The notes below the pieces were generated by a model. That model was not told the DNA's origin, made no database searches, and saw only the letters and a program-made list of their open reading frames with translations. Both the position numbers and the translations under genes were made by a program. Shown here in pieces: positions 36,088-44,781 of a stretch of DNA of 64,000 bases. Each line of letters begins with the position of its first letter. The stretch's first letter is position 1. The DNA is from Rhodococcoides fascians NBRC 12155 = LMG 3623 (lineage in GTDB: Bacteria > Actinomycetota > Actinomycetes > Mycobacteriales > Mycobacteriaceae), in assembly GCF_001894785.1 (NCBI RefSeq), contig NZ_BCWW01000001.1, forward strand, positions 1,054,001-1,118,000, given 5' to 3'.

Positions 36088-37743
36088 ATGAAACCGGTCA
36101 TTCTCAGCGTCGACGACGATCCCGGAGTATCGCGTTCGGTCGCCCGCGACCTGCGCCGCCGGTACGGCGAGCAGTACCGCATCGTGCGCGCGGAATCCGG
36201 TGCCGGGGCGCTCGATGCCCTCAAGGAACTGACGTTGCGCGGCACTCCGGTCGCGATTCTGTTGGCCGACTACCGCATGCCGAACATGAGCGGCATGGAA
36301 TTTCTCGAACAGGCCATGGATCTGTTCCCGACGGCGCGGCGAATCCTGCTCACCGCCTATGCCGACACCGACGCTGCGATCGACGCCATCAACGTCATCG
36401 ATCTCGACTACTACCTGCTCAAGCCGTGGGATCCACCCGAGGAAAAGCTCTACCCCGTCCTCGACGCTCAGCTCGAAGCCTGGTGCGCGTACGACCACCG
36501 GGCCGTGGAGGACACCAAGATCGTCGGCCACCGCTGGTCTGCGCGGTCCTCGGAGATCAGGGAGTTTCTCGCCCGCAATCAACTGCCGTACCGCTGGTAC
36601 ATGTCCGACGAATCGGAGGGTGCGCGGCTGTTGGCCGCGGCCGGAGTGGCCGACGACCGCCTCCCGGTGGTCATCACCACCGAAGGTGACGCGCTGATCG
36701 AGCCGTCCGATGCCGAACTCGGCAACCGCCTGGGGCTGACGGTCTCACCGTCGGAAGAGTTCTACGACCTCGTTGTCATCGGCGGCGGCCCGGCCGGTCT
36801 CGGCGCTGCGCTCTACGGCGCGTCCGAGGGCCTGCGCACCACGTTGATCGAGCGCACCGCGACCGGCGGGCAGGCCGGGCAGAGTTCACGCATCGAGAAC
36901 TACCTCGGCTTTCCCGACGGCGTCTCGGGCGCACAACTCGCGGAGCGGGCTCGGCGGCAGGCGCTGAAGTTCGGTGCCGAGGTGGTCACCACGCAGGACG
37001 TCGTGGCCCTGGAGACCAACGGCGCTGCGCGGACCGTGCGGTTCGCCGACGGCCGCAGCATCAGTGCCCAGACGATCATCCTGTCCACCGGCGTCGCCTA
37101 CCGCCGGTTGGAGGCCCCCGGAATCGACGACTTCACCGGTCGCGGAGTGTTCTACGGCTCGGCGATGACCGAGGCAGCTCGCTGCGCCGAACAGGACGTC
37201 TTCATCGTCGGCGGCGCGAACTCGGCCGGCCAGGCGGCGGTCTATCTCTCGCGGGGCGCGAGGTCGGTGACGATCCTTATTCGCGCGGCGTCCCTAGAGG
37301 CATCGATGTCGTACTACCTCATCAAGCAGATCGAGGAGAACCCGAAGATCAGCGTTCGGCCGTGCACCGAGGTCGTCGGCGTCTCTGGTGACGGGCACCT
37401 CGAGCAGATCACGCTGCACAACAGGGCAACCGACGAGACGACGACGGTGGACGCGCAGTACCTGTTCCTGTTCATCGGCGCGGCACCGCGCACCGATTGG
37501 CTCGAGGGCGTGCTCGTTCGTGACGATCATGGATTCGTGGTGACGGGCCCCGATCTGGTCGTCGACGGCCGCGGTCCTGCCGGGTGGACCCCCGCGCGGC
37601 TGCCGCATCACCTCGAGACGAGCGTGCCGGGAGTGTTCGCGGCCGGGGACGTCCGGTCGGACTCGGCCAAGCGGGTTGCCTCGGCAGTGGGAGAAGGAGC
37701 GATGGCCGTGATGTTGGTGCACAGATACCTGGCAAATCCGTGA
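36088..37743 (+). CDS. Fused response regulator / thioredoxin-reductase-like flavoprotein
   Basis: 551 residues in three parts. Residues 1-125 are a receiver domain (acidic pocket at 9-11, phospho-acceptor D61 in LLADYRMP, T89, K112). Residues about 140-215 resemble a glutaredoxin/thioredoxin-fold segment without an obvious CxxC. Residues 224-551 are a thioredoxin-reductase-like FAD/NAD(P)H enzyme (LVVIGGGPAGLG, GGQAGQSSRIENYLGFP, FIVGGANSAGQAA, GVFAAGDVRS). The redox CxxC of true thioredoxin reductases is replaced: the aligned positions are G357 and M360, with only C366 nearby. It overlaps the kinase gene by 4 bases, which implies that the kinase phosphorylates this receiver. Confidence 0.9.
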   Translation: MKPVILSVDDDPGVSRSVARDLRRRYGEQYRIVRAESGAGALDALKELTLRGTPVAILLADYRMPNMSGMEFLEQAMDLFPTARRILLTAYADTDAAIDAINVIDLDYYLLKPWDPPEEKLYPVLDAQLEAWCAYDHRAVEDTKIVGHRWSARSSEIREFLARNQLPYRWYMSDESEGARLLAAAGVADDRLPVVITTEGDALIEPSDAELGNRLGLTVSPSEEFYDLVVIGGGPAGLGAALYGASEGLRTTLIERTATGGQAGQSSRIENYLGFPDGVSGAQLAERARRQALKFGAEVVTTQDVVALETNGAARTVRFADGRSISAQTIILSTGVAYRRLEAPGIDDFTGRGVFYGSAMTEAARCAEQDVFIVGGANSAGQAAVYLSRGARSVTILIRAASLEASMSYYLIKQIEENPKISVRPCTEVVGVSGDGHLEQITLHNRATDETTTVDAQYLFLFIGAAPRTDWLEGVLVRDDHGFVVTGPDLVVDGRGPAGWTPARLPHHLETSVPGVFAAGDVRSDSAKRVASAVGEGAMAVMLVHRYLANP

Positions 37744-39173
37744 ACGCGCCCCTGTGCGATCCGGAGGAGTTGCGGACGCTGTTCTTGTTCGAGCAGCTCA
37801 CCGACGCACAGCTCGCCGAGCTGTGTCGAGACGGCCGTATCGAAACGATCGAGCCGGGGCCGGTGTACGCGGAGGGCGACCCAGCGACGTGCTTCTACGT
37901 GTTGATCGAGGGCTCGGTGGTGCTTTCGAAGCTCTCGGGCGGGGAAGACCTGGTGGTCAATCGCACCTCGCAGCGCGGGGTGTATGCCGGTGCGTGGCAG
38001 GCGTATCTGGGCGATCGAGTACCGCAGACCTATCAGGGTTCGATGCGGGTGACCGCGCAGTCCCGGTTCTTCGTCCTCGATGCCGACTGCTTCGCCTCGA
38101 TCGTGCGCGAGTGGTTCCCGATGGCGTTGCATCTGCTCGAGGGATTGTTCTTCGGAAACCAGAACACCAAGCAGGTCGTCGAGCAACGAGAACGCTTGTT
38201 GGCGTTGGGTTCTCTGTCGGCCGGGTTGACGCACGAGCTGAACAATCCGGCCGCGGCCGCGGTGCGGGCGACGTCCGCGTTGCGGAATCGGGTGGCGCAC
38301 ATGCGGCAGAAATTGGCAATGATTGCCGGCGGGACTCTCGATCGCTCGAGCTTGTCGCATCTGGTCGGACTGCAGAACGAGGCCGTGGAGTTGGTGGCCA
38401 AGGCGCCCAAGTTGACGGCCATGGAGGCGTCGGACCGGGAGGACGAGCTCGGAGAGTGGTTCGACGACAACGGAATCGACGGGGGATGGGATCTGGCCCC
38501 CACTTTCGTCTCGGCGGGTCTCGACGTGCCGTGGCTGGATCGGGTGTCGGCGACGGTGGGGGATCCGGCCATGCTCGAAGGGGCGATCAGGTGGCTCAAC
38601 TACACGGTGGAAACCGAGTTGTTGATGAACGAGATTTCGGATTCGACCACTCGGATCTCCACTCTGGTCGGCGCGGCCAAGCAGTATTCGCAGATGGATC
38701 GAGCGCCATATCAGACGGTGGATGTTCGGGAACTGCTCGACAGTACGCTGATCATGTTGGGGCGCAAGATCGGTGACGATATCCGCGTGGTGAAGGAATA
38801 CGACCCGTCGGTACCGCCCATTCCTGCGTATGCCGCCGAGCTCAATCAGGTGTGGACCAATCTGATCGACAATGCGGTGCAGGCCATGGAGGGCCGCGGC
38901 ACGCTCACCGTTCGCACACTTCTCGACGACGATCAGGTGCAGATCGAGGTGTGCGATACCGGACCCGGTGTGCCGGAAGACATTCGGTCGCGAATATTCG
39001 AGCCGTTCTTCACCACCAAGGCCGTCGGTGAGGGCACGGGGCTCGGTCTGGACATCTCGTGGCGGATCGTGGTGAAGAAACATCAGGGCGATCTGCGAGT
39101 GGTGTCCCAGCCGGGGGACACCCGATTCATCGTGCGGCTGCCCGTTCATCCAGCAATCGAGGAGGCATCATGA
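37740..39173 (+). CDS. Soluble histidine kinase with N-terminal cyclic-nucleotide-binding-like domain
   Basis: 477 residues, no transmembrane helix. Residues 1-130 form a cNMP-binding/CRP-like barrel (GPVYAEGDPATCFYVLIEGSV). The kinase follows: H-box GSLSAGLTHELNNPAAAA (phospho-His), N-box NQVWTNLIDNAVQAM, G1 DTGPGVP, F-box FEPFFTTK and G2 GTGLGLDIS. The GTG at 37740 overlaps the reductase stop by 4 bases. The longer open frame upstream is in the wrong context. It forms a two-component pair with the preceding receiver fusion and overlaps the zinc-finger gene downstream. Confidence 0.9.
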   Translation: MNAPLCDPEELRTLFLFEQLTDAQLAELCRDGRIETIEPGPVYAEGDPATCFYVLIEGSVVLSKLSGGEDLVVNRTSQRGVYAGAWQAYLGDRVPQTYQGSMRVTAQSRFFVLDADCFASIVREWFPMALHLLEGLFFGNQNTKQVVEQRERLLALGSLSAGLTHELNNPAAAAVRATSALRNRVAHMRQKLAMIAGGTLDRSSLSHLVGLQNEAVELVAKAPKLTAMEASDREDELGEWFDDNGIDGGWDLAPTFVSAGLDVPWLDRVSATVGDPAMLEGAIRWLNYTVETELLMNEISDSTTRISTLVGAAKQYSQMDRAPYQTVDVRELLDSTLIMLGRKIGDDIRVVKEYDPSVPPIPAYAAELNQVWTNLIDNAVQAMEGRGTLTVRTLLDDDQVQIEVCDTGPGVPEDIRSRIFEPFFTTKAVGEGTGLGLDISWRIVVKKHQGDLRVVSQPGDTRFIVRLPVHPAIEEAS

Positions 39174-39514
39174 CAATCGACGGTATCGATCCGACAGTCT
39201 CGCCGTCCGGCCCGGGCTGCGTGGAGTGCACGCAGACGCAGGGGTGGTGGGTGCATCTGCGGCGGTGTGCGCAGTGCGGGCACATCGGGTGCTGTGATTC
39301 GTCTCCGTCGCAGCACGCCAGCAAGCATGCCGAATCCACTCGGCACCAGTTCGTGCGCAGCTTCGAGCCCGGCGAGGACTGGTTCTACAACTACGAGGAC
39401 GAGCAGATGTACGACGGGCCCGAACTTGCTCCGCCGCAACATCATCCGCTCGACCAGACGGTTCCGGGCCCTCGTGAACGGGTGCCCTCGAATTGGCAGA
39501 GTCTGATCAACTGA
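39170..39514 (+). CDS. UBP-type zinc-finger protein
   Basis: 114 residues. The first 70 form a ZnF-UBP domain: CVECTQTQGWWVHLRRCAQCG (paired CxxC ligands, written here in 20-residue limits as CVECTQTQ and RRCAQCG), then HIGCCDSSPSQHASKHAESTRH supplying further Cys/His ligands. In eukaryotes this fold binds ubiquitin C-termini; bacterial copies have no assigned function. The tail (DGPELAPPQHHPLDQ) is polar. The ATG at 39170 overlaps the kinase stop (ATGA) after GGAGG. It is the third gene of the tightly coupled operon. Confidence 0.88.
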   Translation: MTIDGIDPTVSPSGPGCVECTQTQGWWVHLRRCAQCGHIGCCDSSPSQHASKHAESTRHQFVRSFEPGEDWFYNYEDEQMYDGPELAPPQHHPLDQTVPGPRERVPSNWQSLIN

Positions 39515-39594
39515 ATGGGCGGGGCCGACTGAACAGTCGATTTCGCGCGGATGAACACCGCAAATCGAGTGCGCACTGTGGGTAATCTCGCAGC

Positions 39595-40272
39595 ATGACC
39601 TTGATTGCGGAGGACCTGCTGCTGTTGTTGCTCGACGACGAATCGGGCAAGCCATCGGCCGATTCCACCAAGTTGCCCCGTGTTCTCGCGGGTGCGCTGG
39701 TCGTCGAGCTCGCCCTGGGCGGGTCGCTCCGCATCACCGGTCCCGGTGAGCAGACCAAGAAGGACCACGTCGTCGTCGCGGGAGATCCGCCCGCGGACCC
39801 GTTGCTGCGCCGGGTGTTCGATCTGGTGGCAACGGCGTCGCGGTCGATGAAGCCGCAGAAGGTGATCGAGAAGTCGCAGAAGAATCTGGCGAAGGAACTG
39901 GCTGCGCGTCTGGTCGCGCAGGGCTTCGTCACCGAGAAGCAGGACAAGGTCTGGGGGCTTTTCCCGACGACGACGTGGCCGGCTCGCGACACCTCGCGGG
40001 AGAAGGTGCTGCGGGATGCACTGCGGAGTGCTCTCGTCGACGGCACGACGCCGACGCCGCACTCGGCTGCTCTGATCTCACTGATCTCGGCAGTCGATCT
40101 GACGCACAAGGTCATCGTCGATGCCGACAAGAAGGTGCTGAAGACGAGGGCCAAACAGATCGCCGAGGGTGAGTGGGCGGGTGCAGCCGTCCGCAAAGCG
40201 GTCTCGGACGTCAATGCCGCGGTGACGGCAGCGATCATGGTGCCCGTCATCGTTTCGACCACGAGCAGCTGA
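39595..40272 (+). CDS. GPP34 (GOLPH3-like) family protein
   Basis: 225 residues with the GPP34 fold: TLIAEDLLLLLLDDESGKP at the N-terminus, LAGALVVELALGGSLRI, DPLLRRVFDLV and the TPHSAALISLISAVDL segment. The eukaryotic homologue GOLPH3 binds phosphatidylinositol-4-phosphate; actinobacterial members are uncharacterised. The ATG at 39595 follows TAATCT (39583-39588) by six bases, so it likely has its own leaderless promoter. The DJ-1/PfpI gene follows after 7 bases. Confidence 0.87.
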   Translation: MTLIAEDLLLLLLDDESGKPSADSTKLPRVLAGALVVELALGGSLRITGPGEQTKKDHVVVAGDPPADPLLRRVFDLVATASRSMKPQKVIEKSQKNLAKELAARLVAQGFVTEKQDKVWGLFPTTTWPARDTSREKVLRDALRSALVDGTTPTPHSAALISLISAVDLTHKVIVDADKKVLKTRAKQIAEGEWAGAAVRKAVSDVNAAVTAAIMVPVIVSTTSS

Positions 40273-40279
40273 GGCGAAA

Positions 40280-40882
40280 ATGAGAAGTATTGCGATTCTG
40301 TTGTTCGACGACGTCGAGGTGCTCGATGCCTGCGGGCCGTTCGAGGTGTTCTCGGTGGCCAATCGGGTGGCCCAACGTGCCGGTAGCGCGGTGCCTTTCG
40401 ACGTGACGCTCGTCGGGCTCGACGATGCAGCGGTACGCGCGCGAGGTGGGATGAGGATCGGCGTCGACACTACGATCGACGATCCACGGACCTACGACCT
40501 CGTCCTGGTTCCCGGCGGTGTCGTCGACGCGATCGAAGCGGACGGCCGAGTTCTTCAGTGGCTGCAGCGACTTCGACCCACCGCAGAAGTTGTCGCATCG
40601 GTGTGCACCGGTGCTTTCGTTCTCGCCGCGGCGGGCCTGCTCGATTCGCGTCCGGTCACCACGCACTGGGAGGACCTCGACCTGTTGCGCACCCGCTGGC
40701 CCGCGCTGGCCGTGCACGAGGGAGTTCGATACATCGACCACGGTGATCTGGCGACGTCGGCCGGTATCAGTGCAGGCCTGGACCTTGCGCTGCATCTGGT
40801 CGCGCGGTGGACGAGCGCCGATCAGGCTCTCGCCACCGCGGGCCAGATGGACTACGACTGGTCAGGCGCTGAGCACCCGTAG
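40280..40882 (+). CDS. DJ-1/PfpI-family protein
   Basis: 200-residue class I glutamine-amidotransferase-like protein. It starts SIAILLFDDVEVLDACGPFEVF, and has the nucleophile elbow VASVCTGAFVLAAAGLL (Cys) and THWEDLDLL (His). It resembles the N-terminal domain of AraC-type GATase regulators, but no DNA-binding domain follows. An isonitrile-hydratase-like or chaperone/glyoxalase-type activity is possible but unproven. It is 7 bases after the GPP34 gene, likely one operon, and overlaps convergent doxX by 21 bases. Confidence 0.85.
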   Translation: MRSIAILLFDDVEVLDACGPFEVFSVANRVAQRAGSAVPFDVTLVGLDDAAVRARGGMRIGVDTTIDDPRTYDLVLVPGGVVDAIEADGRVLQWLQRLRPTAEVVASVCTGAFVLAAAGLLDSRPVTTHWEDLDLLRTRWPALAVHEGVRYIDHGDLATSAGISAGLDLALHLVARWTSADQALATAGQMDYDWSGAEHP

Positions 40883-41224
40883 GACCAGGGCAACGACGGC
40901 GAACACGGCCAGGCCTGCCGCCGGACCGAATTCCTTGTCCTTGATGCGCAGGTGCGCGACGACTGCTCCGACGAAGTACGCGATGACGCCGATGGCTGCC
41001 GCGACTCCGATCGGCCATGCGAACAGGCCGACGAGCAGGCCGACGGCACCGAGGATCTCCGCGTAGGCCAACCACGGAATCTTGTCGGCGGGCACGCCCA
41101 CCTGCTCGAGCATCGGGACGACGGAGGGGTTGCGCGTCAGCTTCCCGACGGCGGAGAACGTGAGTGCCACGGCCAGCAGCACCGACACGACGACTGTTGC
41201 GATGAACATGAGCCCTGCTTTCAT
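40862..41224 (-). CDS. DoxX-family membrane protein
   Basis: 120 residues, four transmembrane helices, with the DoxX core FSAVGKLTRNPSVVPMLEQVG and WLAYAEILGAVGLLVGLF. DoxX-like proteins are often linked to thiol or oxidative stress and are frequently controlled by adjacent HxlR/MarR regulators. The ATG at 41224 is used; the upstream frame overlaps the hxlR promoter. It is divergent from the HxlR gene, with an inverted repeat between them. Confidence 0.85.
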   Translation of the reverse strand: MKAGLMFIATVVVSVLLAVALTFSAVGKLTRNPSVVPMLEQVGVPADKIPWLAYAEILGAVGLLVGLFAWPIGVAAAIGVIAYFVGAVVAHLRIKDKEFGPAAGLAVFAVVALVLRVLSA

Positions 41225-41231
41225 TTCTGAG

Positions 41232-41254
41232 GCCACTAGTGAATCAGAAGTGGC
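41232..41254. promoter_or_regulatory. Operator candidate between doxX and hxlR genes
   Basis: GCCACT (41232-41237) and AGTGGC (41249-41254) form an inverted repeat with an 11-base spacer in the 64-base divergent region. The spacing (17 bases centre to centre) suits an HxlR winged-helix dimer, so it is the likely autoregulatory site. Confidence 0.55.
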
Positions 41255-41288
41255 AAGGCAGACAGTAGCACTTCGGTACGGTGGGGTC

Positions 41289-41618
41289 ATGGCCGCGAAC
41301 GAACCCACTCACGAACCTCGTGCCTGCGACGGAGCCCTGACCAAAGCGTTCGGCTTCCTCGGCAAGCGATGGAACGGAATTCTGCTGGCCACCCTGATGA
41401 ACGGGTCGATGGGATTCGCGGACCTACGCCGGGCCGTCGGTGGCATCAGCGATTCGGTCCTGTCCGAGCGGCTCGGGGAGCTCGGCAAAGCCGGCCTGGT
41501 CCAGCGAACAGTGGACAACGGACCGCCGCTCTCGGTGCGGTACAGCTTGACGCAGTCCGGAGCGGCGCTGCTGCCGTCCCTGCAAGCACTGACCGACTGG
41601 GCTTCGAAAAACCTCTGA
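41289..41618 (+). CDS. HxlR-family transcriptional regulator
   Basis: 109-residue winged helix-turn-helix protein. HxlR signatures: CDGALTKAFGFLGKRWNGILL, MGFADLRRAVGGISDSVLSERL and VRYSLTQSGAALLPSL. The single early Cys (CDGAL) is the redox-sensing position in several family members. The ATG at 41289 follows TACGGT (41277-41282) by six bases, a leaderless arrangement; the longer frame upstream lies over doxX. It probably represses doxX and itself. Confidence 0.88.
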   Translation: MAANEPTHEPRACDGALTKAFGFLGKRWNGILLATLMNGSMGFADLRRAVGGISDSVLSERLGELGKAGLVQRTVDNGPPLSVRYSLTQSGAALLPSLQALTDWASKNL

Positions 41619-41667
41619 CCCCCGCGAACGTGTCGCGAGGGCCAGAGATCGGTGGGTGAGAAGGTGT

Positions 41668-43533
41668 TCAGTCGCCGTTCTTGACGTTCTGGCCTTCGGC
41701 CGAATCTGCGAACTCCTGGGTGTCGAACACTTCGCCGCCCAGGGGATCGACCGGTGCGTTGTCACCGGAGTACTCGACCGCACCCGTCTCGGGGTGAATC
41801 TCGAGTTGTTCGGTGGGCACCTCGTGCACCGCCAGTACGACGCTGCCGTCCGTGCGCGGCGGCGTCACCCCTTCCCGGGACGGTGCCAAGCCGGAGAATG
41901 TCGACGAAATCCCGGCACTCACTCGCTTGCGTGCCGCCGGTGACACCGGTGCCGCCTCGGGCTCGTCCTCCCCGACATCGGGTGTCGCGGTGACGCGCAA
42001 GTACCGCGGGGTGGTGGCGACGTCGTAGCGGAAGGCCTTGAGCATCGACACGCATGCCAGCACCAATACGATCGAGAACGGTACTGCCGTGGCTATCGAC
42101 ATCGTCTGCAGAGCAGTCAGAGAACTGGTTCCTCCGATCAGCAGCAGCACGGCCGCAGCCACGCCCTGCAGGACGGCCCAGTAGACCCGCGTGATCTTCG
42201 GGGTTTCCAGCTCGCCGCCGGTCGCGAGGATGTCGATCACCAGCGAGCCGGAGTCCGAGGACGTCACGAAGAAGAACACGATCACAGCAATGGCGATGAC
42301 GCTGGTCAACGCCGCAATCGGCAGACCGTCGAGCACCTGGAACAGACTGGTGTTGGTGTTCACGGCCCCTTCGGCGTCGAGCAGATCGCCGTCGTTGCGC
42401 TGACGCAGAATGCCCGTGTCGCCGAAGATCGTGAACCACAGCGAACCGACGATGGTCGGTGCAAGCAGTACGCCGAAGACGAATTCACGGATGGTGCGAC
42501 CGCGCGAGATGCGGGCGATGAACATGCCGACGAAGGGTGCCCAGCTCATCCACCAGCCCCAGTAGAAGATGGTCCAGCCGCCGGCCCAACCGTCGTCGGA
42601 GAACGGAGAGGTGCGTAGCGCCAACTCGGGCAGGGCCTGGACGTAACCGCCGAGATTCTGCACCCAGGACTGCATCAGGAACAGCGTCGGACCGAGGAGC
42701 AGCACGAACAGGGCGAGCGCAGCTGCCAGACCCATGTTGATGTTGGACAGCCACTTGAGGCCCTTGGACACTCCACTGACCACCGAGAAGGTGGCGATGC
42801 CGGTGATGGCGGCGATGAGCAGGATGACGAACCAGTTGGTGGTCTCCACCCAGCCCAGGTATTCCAGCCCCGCCGAAATCTGCTGCACACCGAATCCGAG
42901 CGAGGTCGCCACACCGAACAGGGTGCCGACGATGGCGACCGTATCGATGGTGTGCCCGATTGCGCCCTCGATGCGCTTGCGGCCCAGCAGTGGCTCGAGC
43001 AGCCAACGCACGGTCAGCGGGCGACCCTTGCGGTAGGTCATGTACGCCATACCGAGGCCGACGACCACGTAGATGGCCCATGCGTGCAGACCCCAGTGGA
43101 AGAGCGTCAGCTCCATCGCCTGGCGTGCGGACGCGTCGGTGCTGCCGGGGATGCCTCCGGCCTCGGGTGGTGTCACGTAGTGCGAGAGGGGCTCGGCGAC
43201 GCCGTAGAACACCAGGCCGATGCCCATGCCGGCGCTGAAGAGCATCGCGAACCAGGACAGGACGCCGAACTCCGGCTTCTCGTCGTCTCGGCCCAGGCGA
43301 ATATTGCCGACCCTACTGAGGCCGCAGTACAACGCGAACAGTACGAAGCCGGTCGCGGCGAGGATGTACCACCAGCCGACGCCGGACGTGATCGCCTTGT
43401 TGAGTGTGTCGAACGAATCCGCCGCGGTGCTCGAATAGACCACGGAGAAGGCGATCATGACGAAGATGATGACGGACGCGGGCACGAAGACCGGTTTGAG
43501 CAGTCCTCCCCACGCTTCCTTCACAGCTTTCAT
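41668..43533 (-). CDS. BCCT-family (betaine/carnitine/choline) transporter
   Basis: 621 residues, 12 transmembrane helices. Family signatures: SAGMGIGLVFYGVAEPLSHY (the Gly-rich stretch for Na+/substrate), GLHAWAIYVVVGLGMAYMTYR, and WTIFYWGWWMSWAPFVGMF with the Trp box that binds quaternary amines. A long C-terminal tail of about 120 residues, with an Arg/Lys segment and then acidic sequence, is reminiscent of osmosensing BetP tails. It probably imports glycine betaine or similar solutes with Na+ or H+. Confidence 0.92.
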   Translation of the reverse strand: MKAVKEAWGGLLKPVFVPASVIIFVMIAFSVVYSSTAADSFDTLNKAITSGVGWWYILAATGFVLFALYCGLSRVGNIRLGRDDEKPEFGVLSWFAMLFSAGMGIGLVFYGVAEPLSHYVTPPEAGGIPGSTDASARQAMELTLFHWGLHAWAIYVVVGLGMAYMTYRKGRPLTVRWLLEPLLGRKRIEGAIGHTIDTVAIVGTLFGVATSLGFGVQQISAGLEYLGWVETTNWFVILLIAAITGIATFSVVSGVSKGLKWLSNINMGLAAALALFVLLLGPTLFLMQSWVQNLGGYVQALPELALRTSPFSDDGWAGGWTIFYWGWWMSWAPFVGMFIARISRGRTIREFVFGVLLAPTIVGSLWFTIFGDTGILRQRNDGDLLDAEGAVNTNTSLFQVLDGLPIAALTSVIAIAVIVFFFVTSSDSGSLVIDILATGGELETPKITRVYWAVLQGVAAAVLLLIGGTSSLTALQTMSIATAVPFSIVLVLACVSMLKAFRYDVATTPRYLRVTATPDVGEDEPEAAPVSPAARKRVSAGISSTFSGLAPSREGVTPPRTDGSVVLAVHEVPTEQLEIHPETGAVEYSGDNAPVDPLGGEVFDTQEFADSAEGQNVKNGD

Positions 43534-43798
43534 TTACTTGACTTCCTTTGAACTCGAGTCACGGTGATCGGCTGACCACTATCGGTATGCCGCTATATTT
43601 CTCTTGTTTCGGTCAAGTACCGGTAAACACCATAAGCGACATCGGCGCTGGTGGCGAAACTGCCGCACGCCCCGGCGGCACCACCGAGTCGCCGGAATGT
43701 GCCCCGCGGACTACAGTTCTGTCGATGCTGCGGCCTCGTCCGATCGTCCCTCTCGTGAGCCTGTGGGCTGTGAGTGAGGCTGCGCAGCAGGTGATTCC

Positions 43799-44716
43799 AT
43801 GACGCCCGGCCAGCTGCAGCCGGGTTCGGAGTTCGCCGGCTTCCGGGTGCAGCGTCGCCTCGGGGTCGGCGGCATGAGTGAGGTGTACCTCGTACTCGGC
43901 CGCGGACACGATCGGCTCGAAGCTCTGAAGATCCTCGACCGCGACGCCTCGCGCTCGCCGCGACTGCGCACCAAATTTCGGACCGAGGCCACGGTGGCCG
44001 AGCTGCTGGTGCATCCGAACATCGTGTCGGTGCACGAACACGGTGAGTTCGAGGGCCAGTTGTGGATGTCGATGCACTACGTCGACGGGTACAGCGCGGC
44101 GCGGTTGGTCGCTCGCGGTCAGATCGCTCTCGACGTCTCCCGCGTGGCACGCATCGTCGCCGAGGTGGCCAAGGGCCTCGACTACGCCCACTCGAACGGC
44201 GTCCTGCACCGCGACGTCAAGCCGTCGAACATCCTCATCTCCACCGAGCGGGTGGACGGGTACGAGCAGGTGTTGTTGTCCGACTGGGGAATTGCGCGTC
44301 TGGTCGACGACTCGACGCCGCTGGTCGTCGGCGGAACTGTACTGGCGTCCATCCACTACGCGGCACCGGAACTGCTTCGCGGGGGAGTGCTGAGCGCGCA
44401 GACCGACGTCTACGCATTGGGGGCGACGCTGGTCGAATTGCTGACCGGGCGAACGCCGTACCCGTTGGCCACGCCGCTCGCGATCACGGCCGCCCATCTG
44501 TCGGCCGAACCGCCTGCGGTGACGAGGCGTCGGCGATCACTGCCGCGGGGTCTCGACGCGGTGGTCGCACGCGCGTTGGCCAAGGACCCGGCAGATCGAT
44601 TCCAGACCTGCGTGGAGCTTGCCGATGCCGTGGCTGCTGCTGTTTCTGCCGGAGTGCCGGAGCCGCCGGCGCGACGCTCACCGTTCACCCGCTCGCGATG
44701 GCTCAGGTTTTCGTGA
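43799..44716 (+). CDS. Soluble serine/threonine protein kinase
   Basis: 305 residues, kinase domain only (about 12-285), no transmembrane helix. GVGGMSEVYLV (Gly loop), LEALKILD (ATP Lys), VLHRDVKPSNILI (catalytic loop) and YAAPELLRGG are clear. The magnesium-binding motif reads DWG instead of DFG, with the Asp kept, so activity is expected. The C-terminus is basic (PPARRSPFTRSRWLRFS). No partner gene is adjacent; the target is unknown. The ATG at 43799 is used, although no strong ribosome site is seen. Confidence 0.88.
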   Translation: MTPGQLQPGSEFAGFRVQRRLGVGGMSEVYLVLGRGHDRLEALKILDRDASRSPRLRTKFRTEATVAELLVHPNIVSVHEHGEFEGQLWMSMHYVDGYSAARLVARGQIALDVSRVARIVAEVAKGLDYAHSNGVLHRDVKPSNILISTERVDGYEQVLLSDWGIARLVDDSTPLVVGGTVLASIHYAAPELLRGGVLSAQTDVYALGATLVELLTGRTPYPLATPLAITAAHLSAEPPAVTRRRRSLPRGLDAVVARALAKDPADRFQTCVELADAVAAAVSAGVPEPPARRSPFTRSRWLRFS

Positions 44717-44725
44717 CTCCATGAG

Positions 44726-44758
44726 CAGGGCCCCGCATCGGGTCGATGCGGGGCCCTG
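44726..44758. terminator. Bidirectional hairpin between the kinase and permease genes
   Basis: CAGGGCCCCGCATCG pairs perfectly with CGATGCGGGGCCCTG around a three-base loop (GGT). It lies between stops at 44716 (+) and 44782 (-). No T-run is seen. Confidence 0.8.
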
Positions 44759-44781
44759 GCTCGAGAGGGGGTTGGGAAGGG

